From the NCBI GenBank assembly GCA_028824295.1, contig JAPPED010000021.1:1-64000 (forward strand): a stretch of 64,000 nt of DNA, written 5' to 3'. The notes below the pieces were generated by a model. The model was given only the letters and a program-made list of their open reading frames with translations, ran no database searches and was not told where the DNA came from. The position numbers were made by a program, and so were the translations under genes. The stretch's first letter is position 1. The number at the start of each line of letters is the position of its first letter. The stretch comes from Rhodospirillales bacterium (GTDB lineage: Bacteria; Pseudomonadota; Alphaproteobacteria; TMED109). Positions 36,727-45,629 of this stretch are shown in pieces.

Positions 36727-36856
36727 GACTGCACTCCAGTTCTAGGCCCTGCGTCAGATACCGGCACCGGTCTGGCCGGCTCCGCGGAACATAACGGCGT
36801 CGGGACCGCAACTAACCCGCGGCGAGCCTTCCGCCGACCACCGACAGGGCAATCGC

Positions 36857-37309
36857 TCAGAATTCCTCGTCGCTCGGGTCGACCGGTCCGCGTGGACCGT
36901 TGTCCATCAGCTTTTGCATCAGGTCCGGCGCGAGTTCCGTCCAGAAGACGAAGCACCCGTCCAGCCCTGCCAGCACATACCAGGTGTCGAACTTGAGCAT
37001 CGGAAAGACCACGACCGTATCGGCCAGCAGCTCCTCTCCGCCCGTCCGAACCCGGTTGTAGCCCGCGATAAACGACCGGCCGATTTGATCCTCCAGGACA
37101 TAGTGGGGAGACTCCGGCCATTGCTCGGCCGCGCGGGCGATCGTGTCTTCCAGCGACGGGCAGGGCTCACCGGCTGGGTCGGACTTCTGTTCCGCCGCTA
37201 CCCCTCCAACGAGCGATTCCGCCGCCAGCCACGCAGCCGCGCAGGCGCAGGCGAGCGTAGGCCCTCCACGCGCTCGATCCTCCGACGGGGCGCGGTGGCG
37301 CCTACCCAT
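36857..37309 (-). CDS. Small secreted protein, function unknown
   Basis: About 150 residues with a basic start, then a hydrophobic stretch (LACACAAAWLAAESLVGGVAA) that looks like a signal peptide. The mature part has PCPSLEDTIARAAEQWPESPHYVLEDQIGRSFIAGYN, and FPMLKFDTWYVLAGLDGCFVFWTELAPDLMQKLM. Two Cys in the mature part could form a disulfide. I do not recognise the family. The start overlaps the dehydrogenase 3' end by 8 bp; a start at 37333 is also open. Its place in the dehydratase-dehydrogenase-TRAP run suggests co-expression. Confidence 0.6.
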   Translation of the reverse strand: MGRRHRAPSEDRARGGPTLACACAAAWLAAESLVGGVAAEQKSDPAGEPCPSLEDTIARAAEQWPESPHYVLEDQIGRSFIAGYNRVRTGGEELLADTVVVFPMLKFDTWYVLAGLDGCFVFWTELAPDLMQKLMDNGPRGPVDPSDEEF

Positions 37310-38318
37310 CCGCCACATACTGCCCATTGACACAGTTGCTCAGCCTGCCGTCTTCCAAATAGTCGAGGCATGTCCGCAGCGCCTTGCGCCGAAGAAAATC
37401 GAAGCCTGCCGCGCTGTAGAAAGCGGCGTGCGGGGTAATCACCAGCCGGTCTCGGATCCACTCCTCGCGTGCCCGCCAAGCCCGCATCAACGGGTGATCG
37501 GCCGGCGGCGGTTCTTCCGGAAACACGTCGAGGCCAGCCGCCCCAAGATGTCCCGTTTCGAGTCCCCATTGGACCGCATCCAGGTCGACGATCGCGCCGC
37601 GGGCCGTGTTCACGAGAATTGCGCCCGGTTTCATCGCCGCGACAGCCGCGCGATCGATCAGATTGGCGGTCTCTGCATTCGCAAGACAGTGAACGGTGAG
37701 AAAGTCACAGGTCCCGAGCATCGCTTGCAGGTCGTGGAACCGCTCCACACCCAATGCCAACTCCTGGCCATCCGGGATGTACGGATCGTACGCAGCCACG
37801 TGCAGCCCGAAACCCTTGGCCCGCATCGCCGCCGCGGTTCCGATCCGGCCCAGGCCAATTACGCCCAGACGCTTGCCGGTGAGCCGGGTGACCGTGGGCG
37901 ACGCCGAGTAGTCCCAGATCGGATCCTCCGTCCGGAGGAACCGCTCATGGAACTGCACGATGCCGCGCGCAAAGGTCAGGATCAGCGCCATGGCATGGTC
38001 TGCAACCTCGGTGGTCCCGTAGTCCGGAACGTTGCACACCATGATTCCGCGGCGACCGGCGGCGCGCGTGTCGATCAAGTCATAGCCGACACCGAGCCGG
38101 GTGATGATGCGGCACTGCCCCAGCCCATCGATGATCTCTTCGTCGATAGGCATGTGGAGGCCGGTTACCAGGGCATCGGCCCGAGCCCAGTCCGCTTCAG
38201 GAACATCGCTACGGAATCGTCCCGGGAAGACCACTACCTCCGCGAGGTCGGCCGCTTCGTCCCGCTCGATCGCCAACCCGTCCTGGGCCACCGAATCGGG
38301 ATACAGGATGACGTGCAC
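37302..38318 (-). CDS. D-isomer-specific 2-hydroxyacid dehydrogenase, CtBP-like
   Basis: An NAD(P)-dependent 2-hydroxyacid dehydrogenase of 338 residues. The cofactor fold is LGVIGLGRIGTAAAMRAKGFG. The catalytic set is present: Arg in NTARGAIVD, Glu in LDVFPEEPP and His in ITPHAAFYS. RLGVGYDLIDTRAAGRRGIMVCNVPDYGTTEVADHAMAL is the motif typical of C-terminal binding protein-like enzymes. It sits 9 bp downstream of the sugar-acid-type dehydratase and likely reduces or oxidises a 2-keto acid in the same pathway. Confidence 0.9.
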   Translation of the reverse strand: MHVILYPDSVAQDGLAIERDEAADLAEVVVFPGRFRSDVPEADWARADALVTGLHMPIDEEIIDGLGQCRIITRLGVGYDLIDTRAAGRRGIMVCNVPDYGTTEVADHAMALILTFARGIVQFHERFLRTEDPIWDYSASPTVTRLTGKRLGVIGLGRIGTAAAMRAKGFGLHVAAYDPYIPDGQELALGVERFHDLQAMLGTCDFLTVHCLANAETANLIDRAAVAAMKPGAILVNTARGAIVDLDAVQWGLETGHLGAAGLDVFPEEPPPADHPLMRAWRAREEWIRDRLVITPHAAFYSAAGFDFLRRKALRTCLDYLEDGRLSNCVNGQYVADG

Positions 38319-38327
38319 AGACTCGAT

Positions 38328-40058
38328 TCAGTGTGAAGGCCGCGGAACGCCCGACCCGCTGCTGCCACGCAGGAAGTCGAGATCAGCGCCTTCGTTCGCC
38401 TGCAGGACCCGTTCGGTATAGAGGTTTACCCAGCCCCGCTCGGAAGCGGGCGGCGGTGCCTGCCATGCTTCTCGGCGCCGGCGAAGTTCGCCGTCGTCCA
38501 CGTCGAGGTGCAAGCGTCGGCGAGCAACATCAAGCTCAATCATGTCGCCGTCTCGGACCAGCGCGAGCGGCCCTCCGACGGCAGCTTCGGGCGCGACGTG
38601 CAGCACGACGGTGCCGAAGCACGTCCCGGACATGCGGGCATCAGAGATCCGCACCATGTCGCGGATGCCCCGCTCGAGGACCTTCTTGGGAAGCGGCAGG
38701 TTGCCGACCTCCGGCATACCGGGATAGCCCTTCGGGCCGGCGCCCTTCAGGACCATGACGCAGGTCTCGTCGATGTCCAGGTCCGGCTGATCCAGACGCG
38801 CATGCAGGTCTTCTACCGATTCGAAGACAACCGCCCTGCCTCGGTGCTGCATGAGGCCGGCATCCGCTGCGGAAATTTTGATCACCGCACCGTCCGGAGC
38901 CAGATTCCCCCGCAAGATCGCCGTGCCCGCCCCTACATTGATGGGCTTCGCCGACGGACGAATGACGTCCTCATTCCAGTTCTTGGCGCTGCCCACGTTC
39001 TCGGCCACGGTGCGCCCGGTGACGGTGATGGCGTCGCCGTGCAGGTGCGGAAGAATTTCCTTCATGACGACGGGCAACCCGCCCGCGTAGAAGAAGTCTT
39101 CCATCAGGTATTCACCGGACGGCTGCAGATTCACGATGAAGGGCACTTCGCGGATGAGGTCGTCGAAGTCCTGCAGGCGAAGCTGCACCCCGATCCGGCC
39201 GGCGATCGCCAGCAAATGCACGATCGCGTTGGTCGACCCGCCGATCGCGGCGTTCACCTTGATGGCGTTCTCGAAGGCCTTTCGGTCAAGCACATCCGAC
39301 AGCTTGAGGCCTGCCTCGACGTTCTGAACGATCTGCATTCCGGCGCGCTCGGACAGCGCGTATCGGCGCGAATCGACGGCGGGAATGGCCGCCGAACCGG
39401 GCAGCTGCAGTCCCAGCGCCTCGGACACGCTCGCCATCGTGGAGGCAGTCCCCATCGTCATGCAGTGGCCTGCGCTGCGGGACATGCAGGCCTCGGCTTC
39501 CTGATAGTCCTCCAGCGTGATCACCCCTGCCCGGAGGTCGTCGGTCAGGCGCCAGACGTCGGTTCCCGAGCCGATGTCGCGACCGCGATACTTGCCGTTC
39601 AGCATGGGCCCACCTGTCACCACCAGCGTGGGGATGTCGACCGACGACGCCCCCATGATGGTGGCGGGCGTGGTCTTGTCACAGCCGCACAAGAGGACCA
39701 CCCCGTCGAATGGATTGGCGCGGATGGATTCCTCGACGTCGATGCTGGTGAGGTTGCGGTACAGCATGGTCGTCGGCCGCATAACCGGCTCACCCAGGCT
39801 CATCACCGGGAATTCCAGCGGGAAGCCGCCGGCCTTCCAGACCCCGCGTTTCACCGCCTCGGCCACGCGGTCAAGGTGCGCGTTGCAGGGTGTCACCTCG
39901 CTGGCCGTGTTGCAGATACCGATCACGGGCCGGCCGTCGAAATTCTCGGCCGCAAATCCCTGGTTCTTCATCCACGACCGGTGCGCGAAGTTCATCATCT
40001 CGTCGCCACCGAACCAGACGTGGCTCCGGTACCCCGATTCCCCGTTGCCTTTGGCCAT
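38328..40058 (-). CDS. IlvD/Edd-family sugar-acid dehydratase (L-arabinonate dehydratase-like)
   Basis: A 576-residue Fe-S dehydratase that turns an aldonic acid into a 2-keto-3-deoxy acid. Cysteines 58, 126 and 199 are in TPCNAHLD, CGCDKTTPA and SAGHCMTMGTASTM. Their spacing (68 and 73) equals that of the [2Fe-2S] ligands I recall in Rhizobium L-arabinonate dehydratase (59, 127, 200). FNFAHRSW-like MMNFAHRSWMKNQGF and ISDARMSGTCFGTVVLH, with the catalytic Ser, are also conserved. The subgroup is sugar-acid dehydratase, not branched-chain IlvD. It is the first gene of the minus-strand cluster with the dehydrogenase and TRAP transporter. The exact sugar acid is not determined. Confidence 0.9.
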   Translation of the reverse strand: MAKGNGESGYRSHVWFGGDEMMNFAHRSWMKNQGFAAENFDGRPVIGICNTASEVTPCNAHLDRVAEAVKRGVWKAGGFPLEFPVMSLGEPVMRPTTMLYRNLTSIDVEESIRANPFDGVVLLCGCDKTTPATIMGASSVDIPTLVVTGGPMLNGKYRGRDIGSGTDVWRLTDDLRAGVITLEDYQEAEACMSRSAGHCMTMGTASTMASVSEALGLQLPGSAAIPAVDSRRYALSERAGMQIVQNVEAGLKLSDVLDRKAFENAIKVNAAIGGSTNAIVHLLAIAGRIGVQLRLQDFDDLIREVPFIVNLQPSGEYLMEDFFYAGGLPVVMKEILPHLHGDAITVTGRTVAENVGSAKNWNEDVIRPSAKPINVGAGTAILRGNLAPDGAVIKISAADAGLMQHRGRAVVFESVEDLHARLDQPDLDIDETCVMVLKGAGPKGYPGMPEVGNLPLPKKVLERGIRDMVRISDARMSGTCFGTVVLHVAPEAAVGGPLALVRDGDMIELDVARRRLHLDVDDGELRRRREAWQAPPPASERGWVNLYTERVLQANEGADLDFLRGSSGSGVPRPSH

Positions 40059-40466
40059 CCCTCAAACCCCCCAAGGATCATCCGCCGCAACCCGTCGGTG
40101 CGACCAGTGCGGAGATACTAGGGGACGCCCGCGAAGGGCGCGAACCGGGCCGGGTCAACCGCAGGCGATCGGAACGGGAGACAAACCCTGCCGGCGCAGG
40201 TGCTCGGCAGCATCGGGCTGCCCGGTCTTCGCCCGGGTTCCGGCATGCCCGTGGATGGCCCAGGTGTCGGCAAGCCAGGCTACGAGCAGGAGGTTCCCCG
40301 TGGACGCGTTGTTGTGCCGTGGTGCGGGCAGGAGTCGCAGCACGAGCCTGTCGCGAGACGGCACCGCAGCACCAGAGCCTGTAGTCTTTCGCGGTTCCAG
40401 GTGTGCCCCAGTGCGCCCGGTCGATCAGGACGGCACCGCCAATTGAGGCGAACAGGAGATAATCGG
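40059..40466. other. Intergenic region between divergent dehydratase and outer-membrane gene
   Basis: About 400 bp that should carry two divergent promoters. Short frames in both directions have no family features. An AGGAGA ribosome site ends the region. I see no strong dyad. Confidence 0.4.
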
Positions 40467-41360
40467 ATGCGACGATTCCGGGCGGGTGTAACAAGGGCAG
40501 TTGCCGTGCTGGGTCTCGGCGTCTGCTCGGTCGCAGTGGCTGGCCAGGATGCCGCTGCCGACGAGGGTGACATCAGCGGGCCGGGCGGGGCCGGCTGGTA
40601 CGTATCGCTTGCTGCCGGTGCAAGCGCATCCTCCGACCTGAAGCAGGCCGGCCGGAACCGGGACGACACCTGCTATCCGGATGACGACTGCGGACATCTC
40701 ACGGGTGGCAGGCCTACGGGCTACCGATGGTTCTACGACCTTCACGCCGCTTCTGGTACGGCGGTTGAGCTGGCTGTCGGCCGCTTCTTCGGTGACACGC
40801 GTATCGAGGTCGGACTGATGCAGCGTCGAAGCGCCGTTGCACAGGCCTTCACCGGTATCACTTACCTGGATGGCTCTCCGCTCGTTCCGGCGACGGATAG
40901 CGCCTATGAATCCATGTCGAACGCCTCAACCGATGATCTGACAGTCCGGTCCCTGTCCGTCAACGTCTACCGAGATTTCCCGCTGGCCTACGGCATCACA
41001 CCGTATCTCGGCGCCGGGGTGGGCATGTCGTGGGCGGAACTCTCGGGGATCCATTACGAGGGCCGGTACCGCTGCAGTCCCGGGGTGCCATGCGACAACC
41101 CTGGTCAGTACGACGGCCTGCAGCACATTGATCTATCGGAAACCGTGCCGTCCGGGCACGTTCATGCCGGTTTGGATGTCGACCTCGGACGCGGGATCCT
41201 CATTGGCCTGAAGTTGAGCTACAACCGGGTCGGCGATATCGACGGCTCGCACGGGTACTCCGAGCACAAGGTCCCCGGTCTGACCAGTTACACGCGAATC
41301 AGCGACATCGAGCGGTGGTCACTGCTTGTGGGGGCCAAGTACCTGCTTGACGGTGGCTGA
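40467..41360 (+). CDS. Outer-membrane beta-barrel protein (OmpA/OmpW-like porin fold)
   Basis: A 297-residue exported protein. The signal peptide is MRRFRAGVTRAVAVLGLGVCSVAVAG. The mature part has alternating strands typical of an 8-stranded barrel: GWYVSLAAGASAS, GTAVELAVGRFFGDTRIEVGLM, LSVNVYRDFPLAYGITPYLGAGVGMSWAEL, HVHAGLDVDLGRGILIGLKLSYNRVG and WSLLVGAKYLL. Two Cys pairs occur in predicted loops (TCYPDDDCGH and RCSPGVPCDN), suggesting disulfide-bonded outer loops. The chosen ATG follows AGGAGA; the upstream extension lacks a signal peptide. The function is unknown. Confidence 0.82.
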   Translation: MRRFRAGVTRAVAVLGLGVCSVAVAGQDAAADEGDISGPGGAGWYVSLAAGASASSDLKQAGRNRDDTCYPDDDCGHLTGGRPTGYRWFYDLHAASGTAVELAVGRFFGDTRIEVGLMQRRSAVAQAFTGITYLDGSPLVPATDSAYESMSNASTDDLTVRSLSVNVYRDFPLAYGITPYLGAGVGMSWAELSGIHYEGRYRCSPGVPCDNPGQYDGLQHIDLSETVPSGHVHAGLDVDLGRGILIGLKLSYNRVGDIDGSHGYSEHKVPGLTSYTRISDIERWSLLVGAKYLLDGG

Positions 41361-41445
41361 AGTCCTCCGTCCGCCACTGGTCCGCCGCAACGCAGCCAGT
41401 GCGATTGTGACCTCGACCGTGAACGGAACTAGGGGCGGGGGCAAC

Positions 41446-41979
41446 GTGTGGGTCTTCGGGTACGGGTCGCTGATCTGGCGGCCTGGCATTCCGTACCAGG
41501 AGCGCCGCGTGGCGCGTGTCCGGGGCTGGACCCGGCGCTTCTGGCAAGGCTCGCACGATCACCGCGGGCTCCCCCATGCGCCGGGACGCGTCGTGACGCT
41601 GGTCCCGGAAGCCGGCGCCAGCTGCGAAGGTGTCGCCTACCGGGTGGGGGAAGCAGTGGCCAAGGCCACGTTTGAAGGGCTCGATCATCGCGAGAAAAAC
41701 GGCTACCGGAGGCACAGCGTGCAGCTCGAGTTTCGCTTGGGCGGGAGCAGTGCCGGGATCGTCTACATCGCTCCCGTCGACAACCATGCGTTCCTCGGTC
41801 CTGCGCCCGTTGACGAGATGATCGACCAGATCTCCCGTGCGGCCGGCCCCAGCGGTACCAATCTCGACTATCTTCGGCAGCTGGAATCCGCGCTCCGCCG
41901 CCTGGACATCGACGACCCCCATGTCTTCGAACTTGCTCACCGACTCCGCGAGAGCCGGCCGCAAGCTGCCGTCGGGTGA
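41446..41979 (+). CDS. Gamma-glutamylcyclotransferase, ChaC-like
   Basis: Probably cleaves glutathione to 5-oxoproline and Cys-Gly. The 177-residue protein starts with the family signature VWVFGYGSLIWRPG, has RVRGWTRRFWQGSHDHRG and PGRVVTLVPE, and the catalytic Glu83 in LDHREKNGYRR. The GTG start immediately precedes the signature; a GTG at 41407 would add 13 residues. It lies just after the outer-membrane gene, 85 bp apart. With gshA and a YbdK-type ligase elsewhere in the window, this is one of three gamma-glutamyl-metabolism genes. Confidence 0.88.
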   Translation: MWVFGYGSLIWRPGIPYQERRVARVRGWTRRFWQGSHDHRGLPHAPGRVVTLVPEAGASCEGVAYRVGEAVAKATFEGLDHREKNGYRRHSVQLEFRLGGSSAGIVYIAPVDNHAFLGPAPVDEMIDQISRAAGPSGTNLDYLRQLESALRRLDIDDPHVFELAHRLRESRPQAAVG

Positions 41980-42236
41980 CTCTCCCGGCCGGCGTTGTTC
42001 CGGCGCTTCCCGCTCGACCCTGCCGGGCCCGCTTGCCGTGAGACGGAAGTCGGTGACCGTCGCTTCGCGACAGCTTCGGAGTCCGGGCGGAGGCAATGGG
42101 GTGGCTGACCGATCGGTTGGCGATATAAGTTGCGCCGGATTCGGGTATCCACCGGCGTGCGATCAGTCGCCACTGCCCAAACCAGAGTATTGCTTCGGCG
42201 CGCGTTCCATCTCGCGCTTCTACACAAGGATCCACC

Positions 42237-43232
42237 ATGACCCAGACCTACCGCGCCTTCGTAGTGCGCAAAGAGGACGACGCTACCCAACTGGGATACG
42301 AAGAGCGCCAAGTCCCCGAACCACAAGACGGCGAGGTGGTCGTGCGGATCGCGTGGAGTTGCGTGAACTACAAGGACGGGCTGGCAACCCTTCCGAAGGG
42401 GGGCGTGGTCCGTGCCTGGCCTCGCGTGCCCGGAGTGGACATGTCCGGCGTAGTCGCGGCATCGCGAGACGATCGGTTCCGCGAAGGAGACCAGGTGGTC
42501 TGTACCGGCTTCGACTTCGGCGTCAACCACGACGGTGGTTTCGCCGAACTGTGCTGCGTGCCCGGCGACTGGCTGTTCCACCGCCCGGATGGCCTTAGTC
42601 TTCGCGATTGCATGACGTTCGGTACTGCGGGATTCACCGCTGCGCTGGCCGTGCAGCAGATGGAGCGAAACGGACTTGCCCCTGACAACGGCGAGGTTCT
42701 GGTAACCGGCGCCTCGGGCGGCGTGGGGAGCATGGCGGTCGCCATGCTGGCAAACCTCGGGTACCGCGTTGCCGCCGCCACCGGCAAGACCAACGCCGCA
42801 ACATTCCTGACCGGGCTTGGGGCGGAAACCATTTTGAGCCGGGAAGAAGTCAGCGAAGAACCGCGTCCTATCGGCAGGGCCCGGTGGGCAGGAGCGATCG
42901 ACCAAGTCGGCGGACGGATCCTGGCGTGGACCCTTTCCACCATGGCGTACCGCGGGGTATGCGCGTCCACCGGCCTGACGGGCGGGCCGGGGCTTCAGTC
43001 GACCGTCTTTCCGTTCATCCTCCGAGGCGTCTCACTTCTCGGAATCGACTCGGTGATGTGCCCGATGGCCGAACGCGGCCCCCTGTGGACCCGGATGGCA
43101 GGAGAACTTCGGCCGTCGGACCTGAGTTCGATCACCACCGAAATCGGGTTCGACGACCTTCAGGCGTCGCTTACGACCATCCTGAAGGGCGGTGTCACCG
43201 GTCGCACGGTCGTCCGGGTGACCGGCGACTGA
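42237..43232 (+). CDS. AcuI/YhdH-family NADPH reductase (acrylyl-CoA reductase-like)
   Basis: A zinc-free medium-chain reductase of 331 residues. Typical YhdH/AcuI features are SCVNYKDGLAT, PGVDMSGVV, GFDFGVNHDGGFAE, VTGASGGVGSMAVAMLANLGY for NADPH binding, and FILRGVSLLGIDSVMCP. Characterised relatives reduce acryloyl-CoA to propionyl-CoA, for example in DMSP and 3-hydroxypropionate metabolism. Nothing around it confirms such a pathway. It is convergent with the amidase gene, 10 bp apart. About 260 bp without a gene precede it. Confidence 0.88.
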   Translation: MTQTYRAFVVRKEDDATQLGYEERQVPEPQDGEVVVRIAWSCVNYKDGLATLPKGGVVRAWPRVPGVDMSGVVAASRDDRFREGDQVVCTGFDFGVNHDGGFAELCCVPGDWLFHRPDGLSLRDCMTFGTAGFTAALAVQQMERNGLAPDNGEVLVTGASGGVGSMAVAMLANLGYRVAAATGKTNAATFLTGLGAETILSREEVSEEPRPIGRARWAGAIDQVGGRILAWTLSTMAYRGVCASTGLTGGPGLQSTVFPFILRGVSLLGIDSVMCPMAERGPLWTRMAGELRPSDLSSITTEIGFDDLQASLTTILKGGVTGRTVVRVTGD

Positions 43233-43242
43233 TCAGGCTGCC

Positions 43243-44700
43243 TCAGAGCGGGGGGCGGCGGCCGACCAGCCCGAGTTCCCGTTCCAGCGCCCCCGCCGCC
43301 TGAAACACGACCTGGTCACGGTACCAAGGGCCAACCAGCTGCACGCCGACCGGCAGTCCCTCGAAGAAGGCCGCGTTCACGGATGCCGCGGGGTGGCGGG
43401 TCAAATTGAAGATGGGCGTAAAGGGCACCCACGCGAGCGGGTTCCGCTCCCATCCGTCCGGGAAATTTTGCTCGGCCTTGAACGGCAGCACCGGCATGGT
43501 CGGACCGAGCAGCACGTCAAACGGTCCGGCGCGGAATTGCTCGGTCAGCCAGGTCCAGAGGACCTCCCGCCCCTCCTGCGCCTCGTAGTACTCGCCAAGA
43601 CCGCATTTCCGGCCGGCTTCGCAGAACGACTGCAGGTTGGGATCGAGGAGCTCGTAGTCGCTGGCGCTCAGGTCGTCGGCCAGGCGCGCCGCCCCCATGA
43701 TCCAGACTAGCCGGAATATGCGTGATGGATCGCGGGGCCATTCAAGCGAGACCTCCTGCACGTCCGCACCCGCTTCGCGCAGCGCGGCGGCGGCATCGCG
43801 CGTCGCCCTCACGACGGCCGGATCGAGTTCCTGCCCGTCGATCGCGTGCAGCATCCCGAAATCGGGAGTGTAGGCGACCCGAAGGCCCTTGACTCCGGCC
43901 AACGCAGCCGCGCGGTAATCCGTATCGTCGGGAGGCAGCGCGTGAAAATCGCGATGATCCGGTCGGTTGATCACTTCGAACAGGAGCGCGCCGTCCGTCA
44001 CGGTGCGCGCCATGGGACCCACGTTCGCCACCGTGCCGAATAGCGACAGCGGCCACGCCGGAACCCGGCCGAAGGACGGCTTGTGGCCAAAGAGACCCGT
44101 GAAGCTGGAGGGAATGCGCACCGACCCCCCGCCGTCCGTGCCGAGGGCCAGCGGGCCCATCCCGCCGGCAACGGCGGCGCCGGCTCCTCCGGACGATCCA
44201 CCGGGCGTGAGGTCGGGGTCCCAAGGATTCCGCGTCACGCCGCAGAGAATGCTCGACGTGGTGCCCTTGTGTCCGTATTCCGGTGTCGACGTCTTGCCAA
44301 GGAGCACCGCGCCGTTCTCCCGCAGGCGCGCCACGGCTGGCGCATCGTCGTCCCAGGACCCGTCGGCCGGCACCGTGAGGGACCCCTTGCGCGTGGGCCA
44401 GCCCTCGGTCAACAGCAGATCCTTGACCGATACCGGCACGCCATCCAGCGACCCGAGCGGGGCGTCCCGCTGCCAGCGTGATTCCGAGGCACGGGCGTCT
44501 CGCAGGGTTCGCTCGGCATCGACGACGACGAAGCAATTCAGTTGTGGGTTCAGGGCATCAACGCGGGCCAGAACCGCTTCGGCCACCTCGACGGGGGACA
44601 GAGTCTTGCGCCTGTACCGGACAAGGAGCTCGGCGGCTGTGAGGTAATGCAGTTCCCCGGCGGGCGACAGCCCGTGATCTGCACTGGGTTCAGTCGTCAC
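43243..44700 (-). CDS. Amidase signature-family hydrolase
   Basis: A 485-residue amidase. The Ser-cisSer-Lys triad is visible: Lys93 in PVSVKDLLLTEG, the cis-Ser in TPGGSSGGAGAAVAGG (169-170) and the nucleophile Ser193 in GTDGGGSVRIPSS. The C-terminal HPAASVNAAFFEGLPVGVQLVGPWYRD is usual for the family. The substrate amide is unknown. It is not part of a GatCAB set. The gene lies alone on the minus strand, facing the AcuI-like gene. Confidence 0.92.
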   Translation of the reverse strand: MTTEPSADHGLSPAGELHYLTAAELLVRYRRKTLSPVEVAEAVLARVDALNPQLNCFVVVDAERTLRDARASESRWQRDAPLGSLDGVPVSVKDLLLTEGWPTRKGSLTVPADGSWDDDAPAVARLRENGAVLLGKTSTPEYGHKGTTSSILCGVTRNPWDPDLTPGGSSGGAGAAVAGGMGPLALGTDGGGSVRIPSSFTGLFGHKPSFGRVPAWPLSLFGTVANVGPMARTVTDGALLFEVINRPDHRDFHALPPDDTDYRAAALAGVKGLRVAYTPDFGMLHAIDGQELDPAVVRATRDAAAALREAGADVQEVSLEWPRDPSRIFRLVWIMGAARLADDLSASDYELLDPNLQSFCEAGRKCGLGEYYEAQEGREVLWTWLTEQFRAGPFDVLLGPTMPVLPFKAEQNFPDGWERNPLAWVPFTPIFNLTRHPAASVNAAFFEGLPVGVQLVGPWYRDQVVFQAAGALERELGLVGRRPPL

Positions 44701-45078
44701 CGAGACACTCCCTCCGACAATCCGTCAATCAGCGGAACGCCAGTAGTTTCCCGGAGTCTATCGGCCAGCTTCTGATCCCACCAGCCGATACCGCGCCGAT
44801 CTCGGCGCCCGGCATCAACACGACTTCGCTGATTCACCCGCATCGTGCATGCGTGGACGGGAACGCGATCACGACGTTCTCGAGTTTGCCCGCGGACTGT
44901 GCGTGGCAGACGCGGATCCCATCGTTTTCTCTTGGATTGCACAACGACCAACAAGTTTTCGTGAGTTGATCGCCAAGCTCTATGGATCTCGCACTTTGCG
45001 ACGCGCAAGATCGCCGCGAACGGGTGACGCCGGAGACCCTGCGCCAGGGTTTCCTTACGGCGGCGCGCCGTTCACGGC
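44701..45078. other. Intergenic region between amidase and VOC genes
   Basis: About 380 bp. The amidase promoter should lie at its left end. Frames across it show no family features. The one visible structure is a hairpin near the VOC stop codon. Confidence 0.4.
45036..45050. terminator. Hairpin downstream of the VOC gene
   Basis: ACCCTG-CGC-CAGGGT forms a perfect 6-bp stem about 30 bases past the VOC stop codon. No T-tract follows on the minus strand, so it would be a weak terminator. Confidence 0.35.
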
Positions 45079-45519
45079 CTAGCCGTCCGCCTCCGCGAGG
45101 TACCCTTCTGCGTCGAGCGGCCAGAAGGGGTTGTACGCAACCTCCCAGACGTGTCCATCCGGATCGGCAAAATAGCCGGAATAGCCACCCCAGTAGGCAT
45201 TCTCCGGCTCCTTCAGGACGACGGCCCCCGCCGCCACGGCGGCAGCAAACGCTCCGTCCACCTCGTCAGGTGATGGGTAATTCTGCGCGAGCGTCATGGC
45301 TCCGGTGCCGAGTCGGATTCCGGGTCGTCCCTGATCCGCTGCCAGCGCGTCCATTCCGATCAGGCCAAGCATCAAGCCCTTTAACCGATAAAATCTCACC
45401 TCCGGCAACGTCTCCGCTGCCTGCCAACCAAGTGCTTCGTAGAAGGCGCTGGATCGTTCGATGTCGTCCACGCCGAGCGAAATCAGGGTCACCCGTTGGG
45501 CGGTCAATCTGAGGGCCAT
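45079..45519 (-). CDS. VOC (glyoxalase/bleomycin resistance) family protein
   Basis: A 146-residue single VOC domain made of paired beta-alpha-beta-beta-beta units. It begins RVTLISLGVDDIERSSAFYEALGW and ends GYSGYFADPDGHVWEVAYNPFWPL, the typical metal-Glu strand. Metal-ligand positions are not fully canonical, so it may be an enzyme or a binding protein. Two close ATGs exist; the inner one (MALRL) is six bases from GGGAGA and is preferred. It is divergent from hpaB across a palindromic site and may share regulation with that cluster. Confidence 0.82.
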   Translation of the reverse strand: MALRLTAQRVTLISLGVDDIERSSAFYEALGWQAAETLPEVRFYRLKGLMLGLIGMDALAADQGRPGIRLGTGAMTLAQNYPSPDEVDGAFAAAVAAGAVVLKEPENAYWGGYSGYFADPDGHVWEVAYNPFWPLDAEGYLAEADG

Positions 45520-45569
45520 CGTCATTCTCCCGACCGGCCGGTCGTCAGGCGAAAACACGGTTTCCCGAA

Positions 45570-45598
45570 TTGACACTAATAGCCCGGCGACTTAGGGT
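45570..45598 (+). promoter_or_regulatory. Candidate sigma-70 promoter of the hpa-like operon
   Basis: TTGACA is followed after 17 bases by TAGGGT. The -35 box is a full match and the -10 box is weak. Transcription would begin at about 45605, at the edge of the palindrome listed next. Confidence 0.45.
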
Positions 45599-45605
45599 CA
45601 CATGA

Positions 45606-45617
45606 TTTGATATCAAA
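45606..45617. promoter_or_regulatory. Palindrome TTTGATATCAAA, candidate MarR operator
   Basis: A perfect 12-bp palindrome 12 bases upstream of the hpaB start codon and just downstream of the candidate promoter. AT-rich perfect palindromes with a TGATATCA core are typical of MarR-family repressors of aromatic catabolism. A MarR gene ends this cluster. A repressor here would block transcription start of hpaB. Confidence 0.55.
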
Positions 45618-45629
45618 CTAGATTGCAGG

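Noticed and set aside
38508-40121. Plus-strand open frame of 537 codons opposite the dehydratase
   Set aside because: Shadow of the IlvD/Edd gene, which has exact Fe-S cysteine spacing on the minus strand.
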